Assembly (NCBI GenBank): GCA_031216445.1
Contig: CM062218.1
Span: 3,857,001-3,921,000, forward strand
Source of the DNA: Lateolabrax maculatus
Lineage: Eukaryota > Chordata > Actinopteri > Acropomatiformes > Lateolabracidae
Length of the DNA: 64,000 nucleotides
Direction: 5' to 3'
In this document: positions 35,903 to 48,500 of the stretch, piece by piece
Layout: each line of letters opens with the position of its first letter
How positions within the stretch are numbered: position 1 is the stretch's first letter
The notes under the pieces: model-generated
Database searches by the model: none
The model's input: only the letters and a program-made list of their open reading frames with translations
Told to the model about the DNA's origin: nothing
Position numbers and translations under genes: made by a program

Positions 35903-38442
35903 CTATGAGTTCATGTGCTCCACCTGAATGGCTGATGTGGAGACGGTGAGGCAAAGGTCTTTGTGGGTCACCGGCAGGTCCGCCACAGTGACTGGTTTGT
36001 ACTGGATCTCGCTGGCTGCCACTGTCTTGTACTGATGCAGGTCAAACGGACATTGAACCACAGCTTCATTGGACTGCTGGGGTGGCTGGTAGCTGCCTGG
36101 GGGTCCAGGGTTAGGGTTCTGGGCGTTGTTGTTGGGGTTGGTCTGGTTTTGGAGCTGGCCCGCTCTGACCCCACCACCTCTCCCTCGGCCACGGCCACGG
36201 CCCCTGCCCCCTCCTCCACCTGGCGTAAGGCCCTGGGCCTGCTGAGCAGCTACTGTTGCTGCCACAGTTAGCGGGTCGGGGTTGTGCTTCCTCATGTGTT
36301 TCATTAGATACGTCTCCTAGAGTTGCAGAGAGAAGAAGAAGACATGATGGCATGAAAGAAATAAACAGAAGGAAGCAACACGCCAGCATCTTATCGACAA
36401 AACTATTACTTTTCTACCCTAAACACTGGAACAGATAAGGTTGTCATCTTTCATGACAAAATGGCCTGGTACATTAAATTATTTGTACTGGAGTCAACCA
36501 TGGCAACAACTCCAAGTTAGGACATTAGGTGAGAATGCAAGACAAGTCAATAATGAACCCCTGTGTAGTAAAGTACAGACCTGAGAACAGAACTCAAGAA
36601 TATAAATATACCGTATATATGATTATACATCCTCCAAGCCTGTAATTCCTGTCAACTCTCTCCTTGTGTATCTTCTGTCCTATTAAGACCAGATTCTGTG
36701 CACTGTGCTAACACTATGTTTGATTGACAACACTGAGAACCTACCGAGGTATAGGATCGGTTACAGAGGCCACAGGAGAACAGCTTGGCATGTTTGACGG
36801 TGTGTGTGGACAGGTGCACCTCCAGGCTCGCAGCATCTGTGTAACCACGGTTACAGTTGTGGCACTTGTACGGCTTGTCTTTGTTGTGCTGCCGACGGTG
36901 AGACTGTGGGGAGATACAGGGGAGGGGTTGGGATGAACAGCCATTAGCACAATCAATAAGTGATATTTTTCAAATACACAATATTTAATGTTCAGAGTTC
37001 CAACAGCCATGTATTTTTTTTACAATTCTTAAAAACAGCAAAAACATTAATTGATTGACCAATAAGAACGTTTAACTTGATCTTGACTACACAGGAAAAG
37101 GCAAAAGAAATTCAATCCATTACATTTCATGTGACCTAAATATAAAGTTTACATTCATGTTTTGGCCAATAGAGAAATAAACAGGTAGGCATCAGTTCAG
37201 GAGCAAAGATCAAACCTGTGAAGTCATTTACCTGTAGGTTGCACAACTGAGTGAAAGCTTTTTCACAACCGTCATTTACCTGTAGGTTGGACAACTGAGT
37301 GAAAGCTTTTTCACAGCCAGGATGGTTACACTTGTACGGTCGGTCACCGGTGTGAATCCTGAAAATAATCACAGTTAGGCACACCATTAGCTAAATACAC
37401 TCTATAAATTAACAATTTATTTCTACACTTGCCTTGAAGATGATGAAAATGAGAGTTATGTGAATTATTGCGGAATATTTGGTATGTTTTCTCTTATCTA
37501 AAGGAACATTTTGACACTAGTGTGCTCATTCCTCCTTAGAGGTTTATCATTTACCATCATTGACAAATAAAAGTAAACATATTAAGGGTATTTTAATGGC
37601 ATTAAGATCATACTTTAGTAGCTCAACCCCAATGCTTTCTCATACTTTATTTCCTTCAACTTTTACTTCCACAAAAGACAATTCCTTTTGTTATGTTTGT
37701 AGTTATTTGTACCCCTTCAAGGGTTTAAATACACTTTACCCTTCATTTAGACCATTGAAGGTAACATTTTGTCGACGTTAAGTCTCATAAATGTTAAGGC
37801 CACTCTGTGTAAGAACTGAAAATATCTTAGTAATATAGAAATATATAGTTTTGCATCTCTGATTTGAATTATTAAAAAAAAAGATAATGTGACAAACCTC
37901 CTTGACAAATATCTGTCTGCCTCCCAAATTTGAAGGTGCAAAAAGATGCAAACAATCACAGTTCCACAACTCTCCACACATACCTGCTCCCTAACATGCA
38001 CACATAAAAACACATTCAGACCCACACAGCCCAGACCAGTACCGTGTGTGCTGCTGTAGGTGACTGAGCTGCCTGAATGTTTTCTGGCAGTAGGAGCAGG
38101 AGTAGGGCTTGGCCCCGGTGTGGATGCGGATGTGCTGGGACAGGTAGCTGGAGTTGGCAAACGACTTGGAGCAGTGGGGACACTTGTGGGGCTTGGCCTC
38201 AGTGTGGTTTCTAACACGGGAAACCGGGAGGTGGAGAGAGAGAAACAGGGAGAGAAACAGCGAGAGATTTTTAAGCTACAGCATGACCAAACTTCACGAT
38301 GAACCGAAGACCAAATCATGCGTTAAAGTTAACAGGACCTGCGATCAATTGCATTGATCAGAGATCATCAAGTGTGCTCTTTGTGCTGTGTCTGAGTTGT
38401 GAAAACACAGAACAAAAACATACAGCAAGCACAGTCACGCTT

Positions 38443-38482
<40 letters not shown>

Positions 38483-39724
38483 GTCTCTCCATTTGGTGTA
38501 CCCTGCTTTAGATGGAGTGTGAGTGTGTCTATGAATGTCTGGCTGTGCTGCTGTCAAATTGAAATGTAAATTCAAAATGAGTGGCAAGCCAGTAGAGCGC
38601 ATCTTCCTGTTTAAAATTAATGGCCTGAAACCCACAAAGAGAACCCCAGTGCAAGGCAATAAGGGAAATGAAAACATGAAGAAGGTGAATGACAAGGTCA
38701 AACATAAAATCCATGATGGCATGAATGGGAGACACATGCTTCTTACAAAGTTACATGTAATATAAGTAAAACCTTTCTCAATGTCTGATTAGTGGCTTTA
38801 TCTGTTTTGGAGATATGAATGTGTGTGTTAAACATACAGACTGACTCAGTGCAGTAAAAGAATGGCAAAATGAATAAGGAGTGTGTATGGTTTTAAGGGT
38901 GTATATTATCATACACAGTTAGTATGTAAAGTGTACTCACACTTGACTTTCTAGCTGACAAAATTTTCCCTATCTGATAATCAACTTTGTCATTTGTAAA
39001 CATAATCAGTGCTGTTATCTTCCCATTATTTCTAGCAAAAATTCTACTTTCCCTGCTTTTTCTGCTTGACATGAAATTCAATTGAAAAGGGGATGTTTTA
39101 ACATAATTAGTGTCTCCAATGACAGTGGAAGGTCTCCAGAAAGTGCTTCAAACCACAGAGGGGATGTATGAAGGAGTTGTGTGAAATCAGAGGTGGATCC
39201 AGAGAAAATAAAATAACTAAGATGCATGCAGTGCCAAACCAAGCTTGTGTTAGTATCACCAGCAGGATGGGAAACTTAAAACCAAGCACCTGCTGAATGA
39301 AGGTATATTTTGGTGGTAACTGGTACTGTAAGTCAACCTCCTCTACCAAACTCTTTAGCATGCATCCACCAAGGCTATTACGTACTCTGAGAGGATTTTA
39401 GCTCGTAAGCGATCACAGCAACTGTTAAATTTATGATGAAGCTGGCTTCCTGTCCTGATAGTTAATCAGTAACCAGAAATGTACCAATCTTTATTGATAA
39501 TTACATAAAAATAACAAATTTAGAACTATGATTTAATTAAAGTTTGGTTCAAGTGTTGCTCCTTCAAAGGTGATGTTTAGACTGTGCAAAAAGAGCTCTA
39601 CACTGTCAACACTTTCCCAAAGCCCCCGGTAGAGCCCCAACTGCCAACCCTTTCCTCCCTTCATCAGTCACCACACACAGGCCCACACGCATGCTTTCAC
39701 AACACAAACCACACGAACAAGCAG

Positions 39725-39767
<43 letters not shown>

Positions 39768-42700
39768 AAGGACCTAAAAAAACCACTCAGTCCAGTACCG
39801 TGTGTGCTGCTGTAGGTGACTGAGCTGCCTGAATGTTTTCTGGCAGTAGGTGCAGGTGTAGGGCTTGGCCCCGCTGTGGATGCGGATGTGCTGGGACAGG
39901 TAGCTGGAGTTGGCAAATGACTTGGAGCAGTGGGGACACTTGTGGGGCTTGGCCTCCGTGTGGGACTTGGCGTGGATCTGCATGTCTGACTTGCTGAAGA
40001 ACGTCACTGCGCACATCCGACACCTTGGCAAGTGAGGAGTGAGAGAGGAAAGAAAACCTTCATGGCACACAAAGCAGTCAAGGAGATTTAATGAACAGTT
40101 ACATGTAGGCTTACAAGTACATTCTTATGTCTATAATGTCTGTATTGGCAGATGACCTGTTCTAAATGTTCAATAAAAATCTGTCATGTCACAAACAATA
40201 ATGGTTTTCTCTCATCTAAATATTCTTCCACTACCTGTAGGATTTGGGGCCATCTTTGTTGGTATGATCATCCTCATCATTTGACAGGTCATAAGGGTCA
40301 GCACCATGGTGCTGTAACACAATAACAATATAGTAGTTATGAAGAAAGGCACAAGTATTGAGCTGTTGAGAAAATTAGTGACAGCTTATATCAGAAGTAC
40401 AACAAAAGCCTATAAGACTATAAGCAAAAGAAAAAGGAATACAAGGGACCCTCACCTGTCCACCACCGGCAAGGTGCGCCAGTATTAATGCATCGCTTCC
40501 CGGAGGGAGGACCCCACCCACTCCAGCCACTCTTCCCATCACCTGTTTGCTCTTCCTGCCTCGCTTTGATGGCGCCGGCATGACAACTGCAGGAGGGACA
40601 GAAATATCCTCCTTTTTGTCTGGAAACAGGAGAAAAGTAGAAAGAAAGGAAAGAGAAAAGAGGAGCAGAGTTGGGGATGTTGAGTGTGAAAACGGCATCT
40701 ATTAGAGATGGAAAACTGTGACGTCAGCGGTCCCACACATCACCTACATGAGTTGTTATGCAGGGGTGTACTGCCTTGGTCAGGAACAATACCAAATCTT
40801 ACGAGTGTGGACATTGACAAGAGTGTGTATGCTTCCACGTATATGAATGTAACAACACAAACAAAATGCAGGAATAAACGGTGGGTATTCAAATGAAATG
40901 AGGTTTGTGTGTCTGGCCTTAATTTACGTTTATCTCACCTCAGGAGATGAAACGTTTTAAGAATTCAAAATACTGAGAAAAAAGGTTCATATTACATCAA
41001 ACTAACAATGAATTCTCCTCCTTCAGTTTGTCTCAAGGTGCCCTTGAGTGAAGTGCTCAGTCCCACCTGCTCCACTAGTGCTGCTCGCTGTGTTTACAGT
41101 GGGCAGTTTTTAGTCGTGCGGATTGTAATGCAAGACATTGGTGAAAAAGTTAATATAATCCCCTGACAAGCACATGTCAAAAAACATATTAGTACAAACT
41201 TTGACAATACTTAAACCAAAAGTGACGGTGAACCGCGCCTGTGTTTTACCTGTATTTGAGGGGTGCAGTGCAGACACTATCATGGTGGTAGCAGTGGGGT
41301 GTCCAGCTACAAATGACTGCGTGGAGGCAGTGGGGACCAGTGTGCCTTGAGGGGTGGTTATCACTAACCCCGCTAAGAGGAAAAGAGAAACTGTGATCTG
41401 GCTGTCCATTTGGGCAAAAGAAACATTTTACATGGATTTTTTTGGAATCTTAGGCTGTCCGAATAACCTTCATTACAGACACTGTCAATATTTAAAGCCA
41501 CAAAAATACTAAGAAAAAAACTAAAAAATAAAAGCCACAGCGCTAAAACAATGGTCTTGTCACGATGCAAACTTTTTTACAAATTACTGGATCAATATTC
41601 TTTAACAACCTGTACCTTAAAACTGCTGCTTATAACCTGCTATTACTGATATTGAATACAAAGAGACTTTTATGGATTCAAAGAATATTGTTCAGATCAA
41701 GATTTGTAGCAGCTTCAGCTGAATATTTAAAATGTTCCTGACTCTCATTCACCTCAGTTTAAAGTGATAACAGGAAAAAAAAACGCAAGACGATACAGAA
41801 ATGGCAAATGGAGTGGGGGATGTCATGACTCAGGCAGGAAAAAGGACAGAGCAGCCCACTCACCTGCAGTCATGATACCCGTAGATGGAACAGGCACAAC
41901 AGTGATGTTCTGGGAGGTGTGCGACTGGTGCAGGTGTCCCCCGACCACACTTAAAGGCCCACTGTTGCCAGCGCCACCTCCTCCTACAGTACCGCCACCA
42001 CCTTCCTGTTTGGGGACCAACCGCAACCCGGCCCCTGTGTCCACTGAGCCGGGGATGGCGAGCACAGCCGTGGGGTAGTGGGGGGAGGAGGTGGAAGACG
42101 CAGAGGAGTGAGGGAAGGAGGTCGCGTTGGCCTTCTCTGGACCAAGCTGCTCCTTTGCCTTGTTGAGGAACATGGCGTTCTCGATCTAGATAGGGATGAG
42201 TAGAGGGGCGTGTTGGTGGTAAGAGGAAAGAAAGGAGGAAGGGTGAAGTAATAAAGAGGATGGGAGTGAAAATATTTCACGAGGACGGCAGGGTAAGAAT
42301 GGGGCGATGACGCGATGTAGGATCAGATAAGGTGGGAACAGGAAAGGAAGATAAAGGGTGAAATGCATGAGGAAGGAGGCCGTGAGAGATGAGGACAGTG
42401 AGGAAAACGAGTAGTATGATGATAAACAAGGGAGGTGGTGATACAGATGTATGAGGAAGGAAGGCAAGGCAAGACACAAGGATGGATGTGGGGACGACGT
42501 GGACAAGCAAAAGAGAAGGCAGCAAAAGAGTGGTTTAAGATAGCAGACGGGGAGAGTGACGGTTGGGAGTTGATAACGGGTTTGATCAATGTACGGAGAA
42601 GACAAGAGGAGGAGGAAAGGAAATGGGCGAGAAGAGAGAACGAAGGCATGGTGAGATGCAAAAAGTTAACGAAAAAAAGGATGAAAGAGGGGTTGAAGAG

Positions 42701-43020
42701 ATGAGAGAGGAGAGGGACAGGACTGATCATGTGATCGAGAGAAGCCTCCCATGTCAAGAACTCATATTCAAATAACTTCAATGTGCAGTTAAGCCAACTT
42801 CACTGACTAAGCGAGCATTATTCGTGGTGTTATGTAATGTTTAGAGTATTTCCATAAACAGTCAAAGTGATAATCGCTCCCCGGTATTTTCTGACATAGC
42901 ACATACCACTATACCATGTGTATTTCAAGGCAATTCCAACAATAAGGTTGTCTCTACCTGTCCTTGTACAGTGGGGACGGGAGACCAAAAGTATGATGAG
43001 TTGAAATGGGAATCGTCCAT
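35903..43020 (-). CDS. znf384l: Znf384-type C2H2 zinc-finger transcription factor
   Basis: Ten coding exons in transcript order: 43020-42958, 42185-41864, 41372-41250, 40619-40456, 40311-40235, 40023-39799, 38210-38043, 37358-37280, 36903-36745, 36316-35903; 597 residues (human ZNF384 577). ZNF384 (CIZ/NMP4) is a nuclear-matrix DNA-binding protein that binds A-rich sequence and regulates extracellular-matrix genes. The start MDDSHFNSSYFW, the block QNITVVPVPSTGIMTA and the end TVSTSAIQVEHMNS match it. With all exons there are eight C2H2 fingers: three in exon 6, two in exon 7, then GCEKAFTQLSNLQ and two more. Skipping exon 7 (168 bp) leaves six in frame, as in the known short ZNF384 form. The tail carries a GRGRGRGRG run where mammals have poly-Q/A. 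The l suffix is a guess at the teleost paralogue name. Confidence 0.92.
37223..37318. repeat. znf384l: 48-bp tandem duplication spanning an exon end and its splice donor
   Basis: Two adjacent 48-base units, 37223-37270 and 37271-37318, differ at only two positions. On the transcript strand each holds the end of exon 8 (GCEKAFTQL, S or C, NLQ) followed by the donor GTAAATGAC. Using the inner donor ends the exon at 37280. Using the outer one at 37232 adds 16 in-frame codons that repeat the half-finger. Confidence 0.92.
38043..38210 (-). other. znf384l: Duplicated two-finger exon (exon 7) of the znf384-type gene
   Basis: A 168-bp exon starting NHTEAKPHKC and ending LQQHTR, a second copy of the last two fingers of the preceding exon (39799-40023). 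The copies differ at only a handful of positions over about 165 bases, and the first bases past the donor also match (GTACTGG). Both flanking junctions have the same phase, so it can be included or skipped. Human ZNF384 has an equivalent alternative block of about 61 residues, so the exon is old, while its near identity to exon 6 looks recent. Confidence 0.88.
38449..38479. repeat. (CT)n microsatellite
   Basis: About 14 CT units (AG on the transcript strand) in the intron upstream of the duplicated znf384-type exon. Confidence 0.9.
39727..39765. repeat. (CA)n microsatellite beside the exon 6 donor
   Basis: About 19 CA units. On the znf384 transcript strand this is a UG repeat starting about 33 bases after the donor of exon 6 (39799-40023). 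Confidence 0.92.
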
Positions 43021-44699
43021 TATTTCTGTAATTAAAAAGCAACACACTTAGAAATCACCTGTCCTCCTCCTCCCCTTCCTCCTCCTTACTATGCTCTTCT
43101 TTTTTTTCTTCTTTTTTACTTTCATGTGAAACGACACCATGCATGACTGTGTTTTAATCATCTTAATTTGTTTCCTTTCCATGTATCCTCTCCTCCCATC
43201 AGCTGACACACCGAACAAGTCAAATTTCAGGATCAGTGTGGAGAACTTACACTCAGCCAGCAGCCGTAGCTGTGGCAGCTCAACGTGTCCACTAAATCAG
43301 ACACTTTCCAAAAGTGTAAGATGACTGAAGGGCAATGGTTGTATGGTTTATGCTGTTATGGTTGTTTAACAATATTTGATCACATGTACAGAGAAGAGGA
43401 TGTGAAAGGAACCAGTTGAAGATGTTCAATCCCAGGAGGGATGAATATTAAAAAAGTCTACAGGAGGACAGAAGAGGCAAGACTTGAGAAACACTACTGA
43501 TAATTAGTCTTTGAGGCTTTTGATTATATTTTGAAACACAGCCCATGCACTTCCTCACTAGTCATACTTACAGAGTATGTGTTGCTATTAACAAATTCAC
43601 AATCTTCAAGTGGTTGCTTCATCAGCAACATGTTAATGAGTCTAGCTTTGGAAAACAACCCAATGCTGTGTCATAAAGTTATAACTATTTATTGCCTGGA
43701 AAAGTAACACAGAGGCGTGTCCTCTAAACTAGATGCCAGTACAGTAAGTGTTGAGCATAACATCCTTTCTAAGAGTGCATACGGTTCGCTGAAGACAACA
43801 CTCACTGTTTAAAAGCCTACGGTCTATCTTTTCATTATCAAACCTCTGATTTTCTGTTTCCTGATCATCTCCCACTGACACATATGCAACATGTTTTCTG
43901 TAGCACAAAGAAGGAAGTTTCATAGTTTCATTGTTCTATTTTGGCATGCATGACCTTTATTTTTTACACATACCTCGCTACTATTATAGGCCAATACTAA
44001 AAGCAGTTTTAACGGGTGGTTTTCTATTTGCATGTAGAGATTGGGAATGCCATGCATAACCATACTGCTCACATACCAAGAAAAGCATGCATGTAATTAC
44101 ATGTTAGTAAAGCTGAACTGACATTTCAACAACTGTTAAACCCTTTTAGGGAAGTATATACCCGTTAAAAAAATAAACAAAGTAATACACTCATAAAGTA
44201 AACCCAAAATAACTGAAGTAACGATATACTTCATGCAAAACATTGGCAATGCAAGGCATGTTTTACGTAGTTTTTCATGAGCCTCCTGTCCCCTCTGCAG
44301 CAGCACAGCCTATAAATAAACGACGGGGCAGGTTTCTGAGGCAAATTCATTAATGTCCCGCAAGCGGCAGCTTTCTGCCAACTTGGGGGCCGTTGTTAGT
44401 GCAACACAAAGTCAACGTTTCAGTGATCTGAGAGCCATTTTTAACGAGGGGCAACAAGCTGGCTCCCAAACTGTGGCACTGCTAGCTGCGGTCTGACGCT
44501 AGCGGAGATGTGATTAAAAATCGTGCAAATGCGAAATTTGCAGAAATCGTTGAAGACCAGGGAGCCCGTGGTGCTGCAGCCCGGGTGTGTTACACTGCGC
44601 CCGGGCTGCTGCCGGGGGCCTCGGGAGACACCCGGGGGGGAAACAAACATGGCTCGCGTTAGCTGGTCAGCGCAGCGACACCCGGGCGGCTAAGCTGAC

Positions 44700-44895
44700 T
44701 CGCCTCCATTAATGTTCTCCTTTTGTTCGCCGGAGCCGCCGGGAGGCCCGTGTGTCCGCGCGCCTAACCAGCGAACACGACCGTCCCCGCGCCTCCATTC
44801 CTCACTCCCTGGCTCATCTCGCGGAGAGTAAAATGAAAAAAAAAAAAAAAAAAAAACGAGAGAGGAAAAAAAAAAAAAAAAAAAAAAGCGTCGAA

Positions 44896-44931
<36 letters not shown>

Positions 44932-45330
44932 GAAGACGGACGAAAAAAAAAAAAAAAAAACAGAAGCGTCGCTGCTTCGGTCGGAGACGCAGCTTCATGC
45001 AGACTTCCGGCGGTTGGGACGACGGGGCTCTCAGACTCACTGAAAATAACACGTCGTTCACAACCGATTAATAACTCCTGCCTTCATTACCGGTGGGATC
45101 GGGTCCCGGTCGCCCCCCGGAGCGTCCTCGGCTCGGGACAGTTGGGAAACTTTGTCCAAATCCGCCCTCAAACCCTCGGATGAGCCTTTTTTTTTCTTCG
45201 TGTGTTTTTTTTTTTTCCTTTTTTTCTCCCTCCAGCTCTCCTCGGCGGAGTCAAGGCGGCGCGAGCCGGACAGGTGCGCTTCCGGCGCGGTCTTTCACAA
45301 TAAGAGAGAGGTGAAGCGTTTTATCGACGC
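44700..45330 (-). promoter_or_regulatory. znf384l: CpG-rich promoter and putative noncoding exon of the znf384-type gene
   Basis: A GC- and CpG-rich block, the only one upstream of the znf384-type start at 43020 before flot1. On the minus strand a donor TTTTCA followed by GTGAGT lies at 45041/45040, giving a plausible 5'-UTR exon from 45041 upward. The start codon exon has its own acceptor (TTTTAATTACAG, a few bases before the ATG). A-tracts at 44836-44960 interrupt the CpG block. Transcription start unknown. Confidence 0.5.
44836..44960. repeat. Cluster of four long A-tracts separated by CG-containing spacers
   Basis: Runs of about 21, 22, 30 and 18 adenines at roughly 44836-44856, 44866-44887, 44900-44929 and 44944-44960. 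The spacers (CGAGAGAGG, GCGTCGAATAT, CCGAAGACGGACG) keep CpG dinucleotides. On the transcript strand these are U-tracts. A T-rich patch follows at 45188-45230. Confidence 0.9.
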
Positions 45331-46560
45331 GAGAGCGGAAATAGGTACGAATGAGTGTATAAAGTAAAATGAATACATGATAAAAAATATGTAAAACGAA
45401 TAGAAACTATTTTTTGAGACTAAATTACAAGGTAAAGTGACAGTAGTGTAATTAATAACAACGGTGTACACCAGATTAATATTTTATATGATCATGTAAT
45501 GGCACCTGGTGTCTGTATTAGTTATAGAGATATTGTATTAGTATAGAGATGTTATAGAAGTATAACAAGAATATAATGCAAAAGGCAATGTAACATATTA
45601 GGATAATATAATATGGTGCATTATAATATAGTATGGGATCAACAAAACTTTAAGTTGATTTCTTTAATACTGTTAACACAATTTCAAGGTTTAATTGCTA
45701 ATCATAAACAGAGTAACTGTTATTGCTCTTGTTGTTCTTGTTGTTTTATATATTTGTTTTGTCCTGTTGTGCTTTTGAAGCTTTGTTAATTGTGTTGATG
45801 TCATTTGTTTTTAATATAGCCATGTATTTTTCATAGTATAGTACAGTATAGTACAGCAATATGACATTGTATAATAGTATAACGTAGTATAAATACTGTA
45901 TACATAATTAATAATATATAGTATAGTACAGCAACATATCATAGAAAATCATAGTATATAGATTATCCATTTTAATCAAAAAGTACTAATTCAAGAATGT
46001 ACTACTGAAACTGTAATAAAATATAATTTGAAAAGTCTAAAAACATAATTGTCAGTTTTCTCTAGAAAAATGTATTAAAATAATCTATTGACTGTGTTTG
46101 GCAGTAGACGCTGCTCTCCATGTGTAATGTTTAGGTTCCACTGAGCAGACATTAAAGCCTGTTTGTCTCAGCTAATTTATGTCTTCATTTTGAAAACAAA
46201 ATCCTCCTACTTCCTGTAGTGCTTTGGCAGTCTCTAGCTAACTTGACACACACAGCAACGTCCACACAGTGCCTTCCGGTGTATTAATTATCCGGTCAGT
46301 GTGTGGAGAGTGAATCCTTATCAATTTCTAGGTACATTTGGGTCTTAAATTGGATGCTGTGGCTCTGTTCTTCAGCATAGCACACTTCTGAAATGAATTC
46401 AAAGACACACATCCAGTTTAAAAAGTCCTCATTGCTGCAGTGTTCTTGTATCTACAATCCACTCACTATTATTATTTTCCATTTGTATTTAGCTGATGTC
46501 CACATAAGCAGAAATCTGTCTCACAAATAGATCCACTTCTTTTGCCTGTAAACATTTTTC

Positions 46561-46750
46561 ATGGTTTTAGCATTAGGACGACAATCGTGTTGGTGGTCAG
46601 AGGGTTGCTAGTTTAAATCCCTGCACAAATAAATAAATTGAGATGCAAAAACACTACAACTGCACCACCAAGTCGCTCTTGGGCAAAGCACTGCAGCACC
46701 ACCAGAGACGAACCCAGTGTGAACCAGACACCTAAAACCAATATCAACAT
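46561..46750 (+). mobile_element. Degenerate tRNA-derived SINE
   Basis: GGTTGCTAGTTTAAATCCC resembles a tRNA B-box (internal Pol III promoter). It is preceded by a weak A-box-like region (AGCATTAGGACG...GTGGTCAG) and followed by TCTTGGGCAAAGCACTGCAGC, close to a phrase frequent in teleost SINE bodies (TTGGGCAAGACACT). No intact tRNA fold or terminal tail is preserved. Confidence 0.5.
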
Positions 46751-48299
46751 TATGTGACGGATCAGTGAAAGGAAAACCTTTAATGTGTTTAGAAAAAAAA
46801 GTTTATTAGGATCCCACCATGCATGTGAGAGCTCTTCATGGGGTCACCATGAAAAACATTATGCAGTTACATTTCAAAAGCAACACAATTTGCCCATTGA
46901 TGAAAATAAAAATACAAAGCCAAAACATAAAAATCGGATGTTTAAACGCACAAGCAAAGTAAGACCAATCAGTGACATATAGGAGTAGAATATAGGATAT
47001 AATTATTATGATTATATTGAAGACAAGTGGTTTCCCTTTTGCAATTTAATGACAAGTTTATTGTATACAGGATTGTAGAATAACATTTTTCTAAAAGCAT
47101 GATAATTCAAAAGCAACAAAGTGGTACCTTCAATTTTGGCAGAACTTTACTTTAACTACAGCAGGAGTTAAAATAACACAGAAAACTCTCGCAAACTGAC
47201 TATAGCTCAATACATTTATAATGAAAAACTGGGGCTGCTGTTAGTGGGAGTCAGTAGAGTGCTACACTGATACTGTATCAAATATCAAATATATACCATA
47301 TAAATATATCTATATCCATATCTAGTGCCTCTTCAGAGTACCATTACACATTCTATTACAGAAGAACAAAGATCACATTTCCTTTTCTAGCCAATAAGTT
47401 ACCAATCTATTCTCATATTTTGATAATTCCACAGTAAAGGAGCATACAGCGTCCTGACTGAAAACACATGTATTTGCAAGATTGAATTACAGTTAAAGTA
47501 TGACAGGTATCAATGCATGCATAATAACAATAGTACTCATTTTTAAATAAATAAAATTACCTTCAGAGAGCCATTTCAATACATTTGGCTCTACCGTATT
47601 TAGTGCAGAGAACACATACATACATACAGACAAATGGTGTAGCGCTTAAGCTGAGTGCCATGAAGGGAAAAGAAAGGACTATTTTAGTGCCTTGTAGTAG
47701 TGTAGTGATTCTTGCAGCATGCCTTAATATATGCTGATAGAAGAAAGACACAGTGCCAACACAAAACATGTTTTGCCCCAGAGGTTATGGTGAGGTAGAG
47801 GGTGAGGGTTTAAGGCAAGTTGGAATACTTCTTAGGAACTAACTCACCACTAGCGTATCATTCTGGTTGACAGATGTATTGACTCTAAGATGAGAAATCA
47901 CTAATATACAACGTAGGAGATTTCCTTACAGTGGATTGTTTGGTTCTAACTTCACGTATCAAATCCTAAACATCCCTTTCCCTGAACTACAAGCTGGCAT
48001 CACTTGACAAATTAGTATTTTTAACTGATTCTTTAGCATCTCGTCCACATCTCTTCACATTAGACTTTCATTTATAAAAACAAAAACAATAATAATACAT
48101 AATTCAGCATTTCAATACAGCTATCTCATAATTACCCGGTGATATTCCCAGTGCTACAATAGAAAAGGCTAAAGCTATACTTTACACCACATTTACCTTT
48201 AGTTCCACAAGCTACACCTTTATGAGAGCTGCTACATAACTGGCCATATTAACATAAAGTTCACAACTTTACTTAAGGTATACATCTAGTACAGTGTAT

Positions 48300-48500
48300 G
48301 TATTAATCGGCTGCAGGGCGGCAAAGTCTGAAAGGAACCTGAACCAGAAGATCCAGGTTCAGATTCCTGTTTTGGCCTAGATCTGTTTTGTTTAAGTTGT
48401 CCTTAGGAAGAGCCAGAATCCCTGTCAGTTCTGCAGCTGACCCGGACCTCCTGTGACCCCACTGTTGAGGACGGACAGAGAGGGGAATTTATCTGTGATG
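48300..48500 (+). mobile_element. Second degenerate SINE-like segment
   Basis: CCAGGTTCAGATTCCTG contains the B-box consensus GGTTCRANTCC. It is preceded by GGGCGGCAAAGTCTGAAAGG and AACCAGAAGATC, like a decayed tRNA-derived head. It is followed by a GTGATGGTCATCACAG inverted sequence that could belong to the same element. Assignment is tentative. Confidence 0.35.

Noticed and set aside
35279..35927. Three consecutive plus-strand ORFs that look mildly protein-like
   Set aside because: They are in different frames or split by stops, have no splice signals that join them convincingly, match no family I know, and lie antisense to the likely znf384-type 3'-UTR.
37747..38319. Minus-strand ORF of 190 codons overlapping exon 7 of the znf384-type gene
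   Set aside because: It reads exon 7 in the wrong frame; the finger frame is unambiguous.
42186..42781. Overlapping minus-strand ORFs rich in Ser, Leu and Pro
   Set aside because: They lie in the znf384-type intron between 42186 and 42957, a purine-rich stretch on the plus strand; low stop density reflects composition.
44752..45183. Lysine-rich plus-strand ORF (143 codons) over the A-tracts
   Set aside because: It is poly-Lys from homopolymer A runs in a promoter; not a credible protein.
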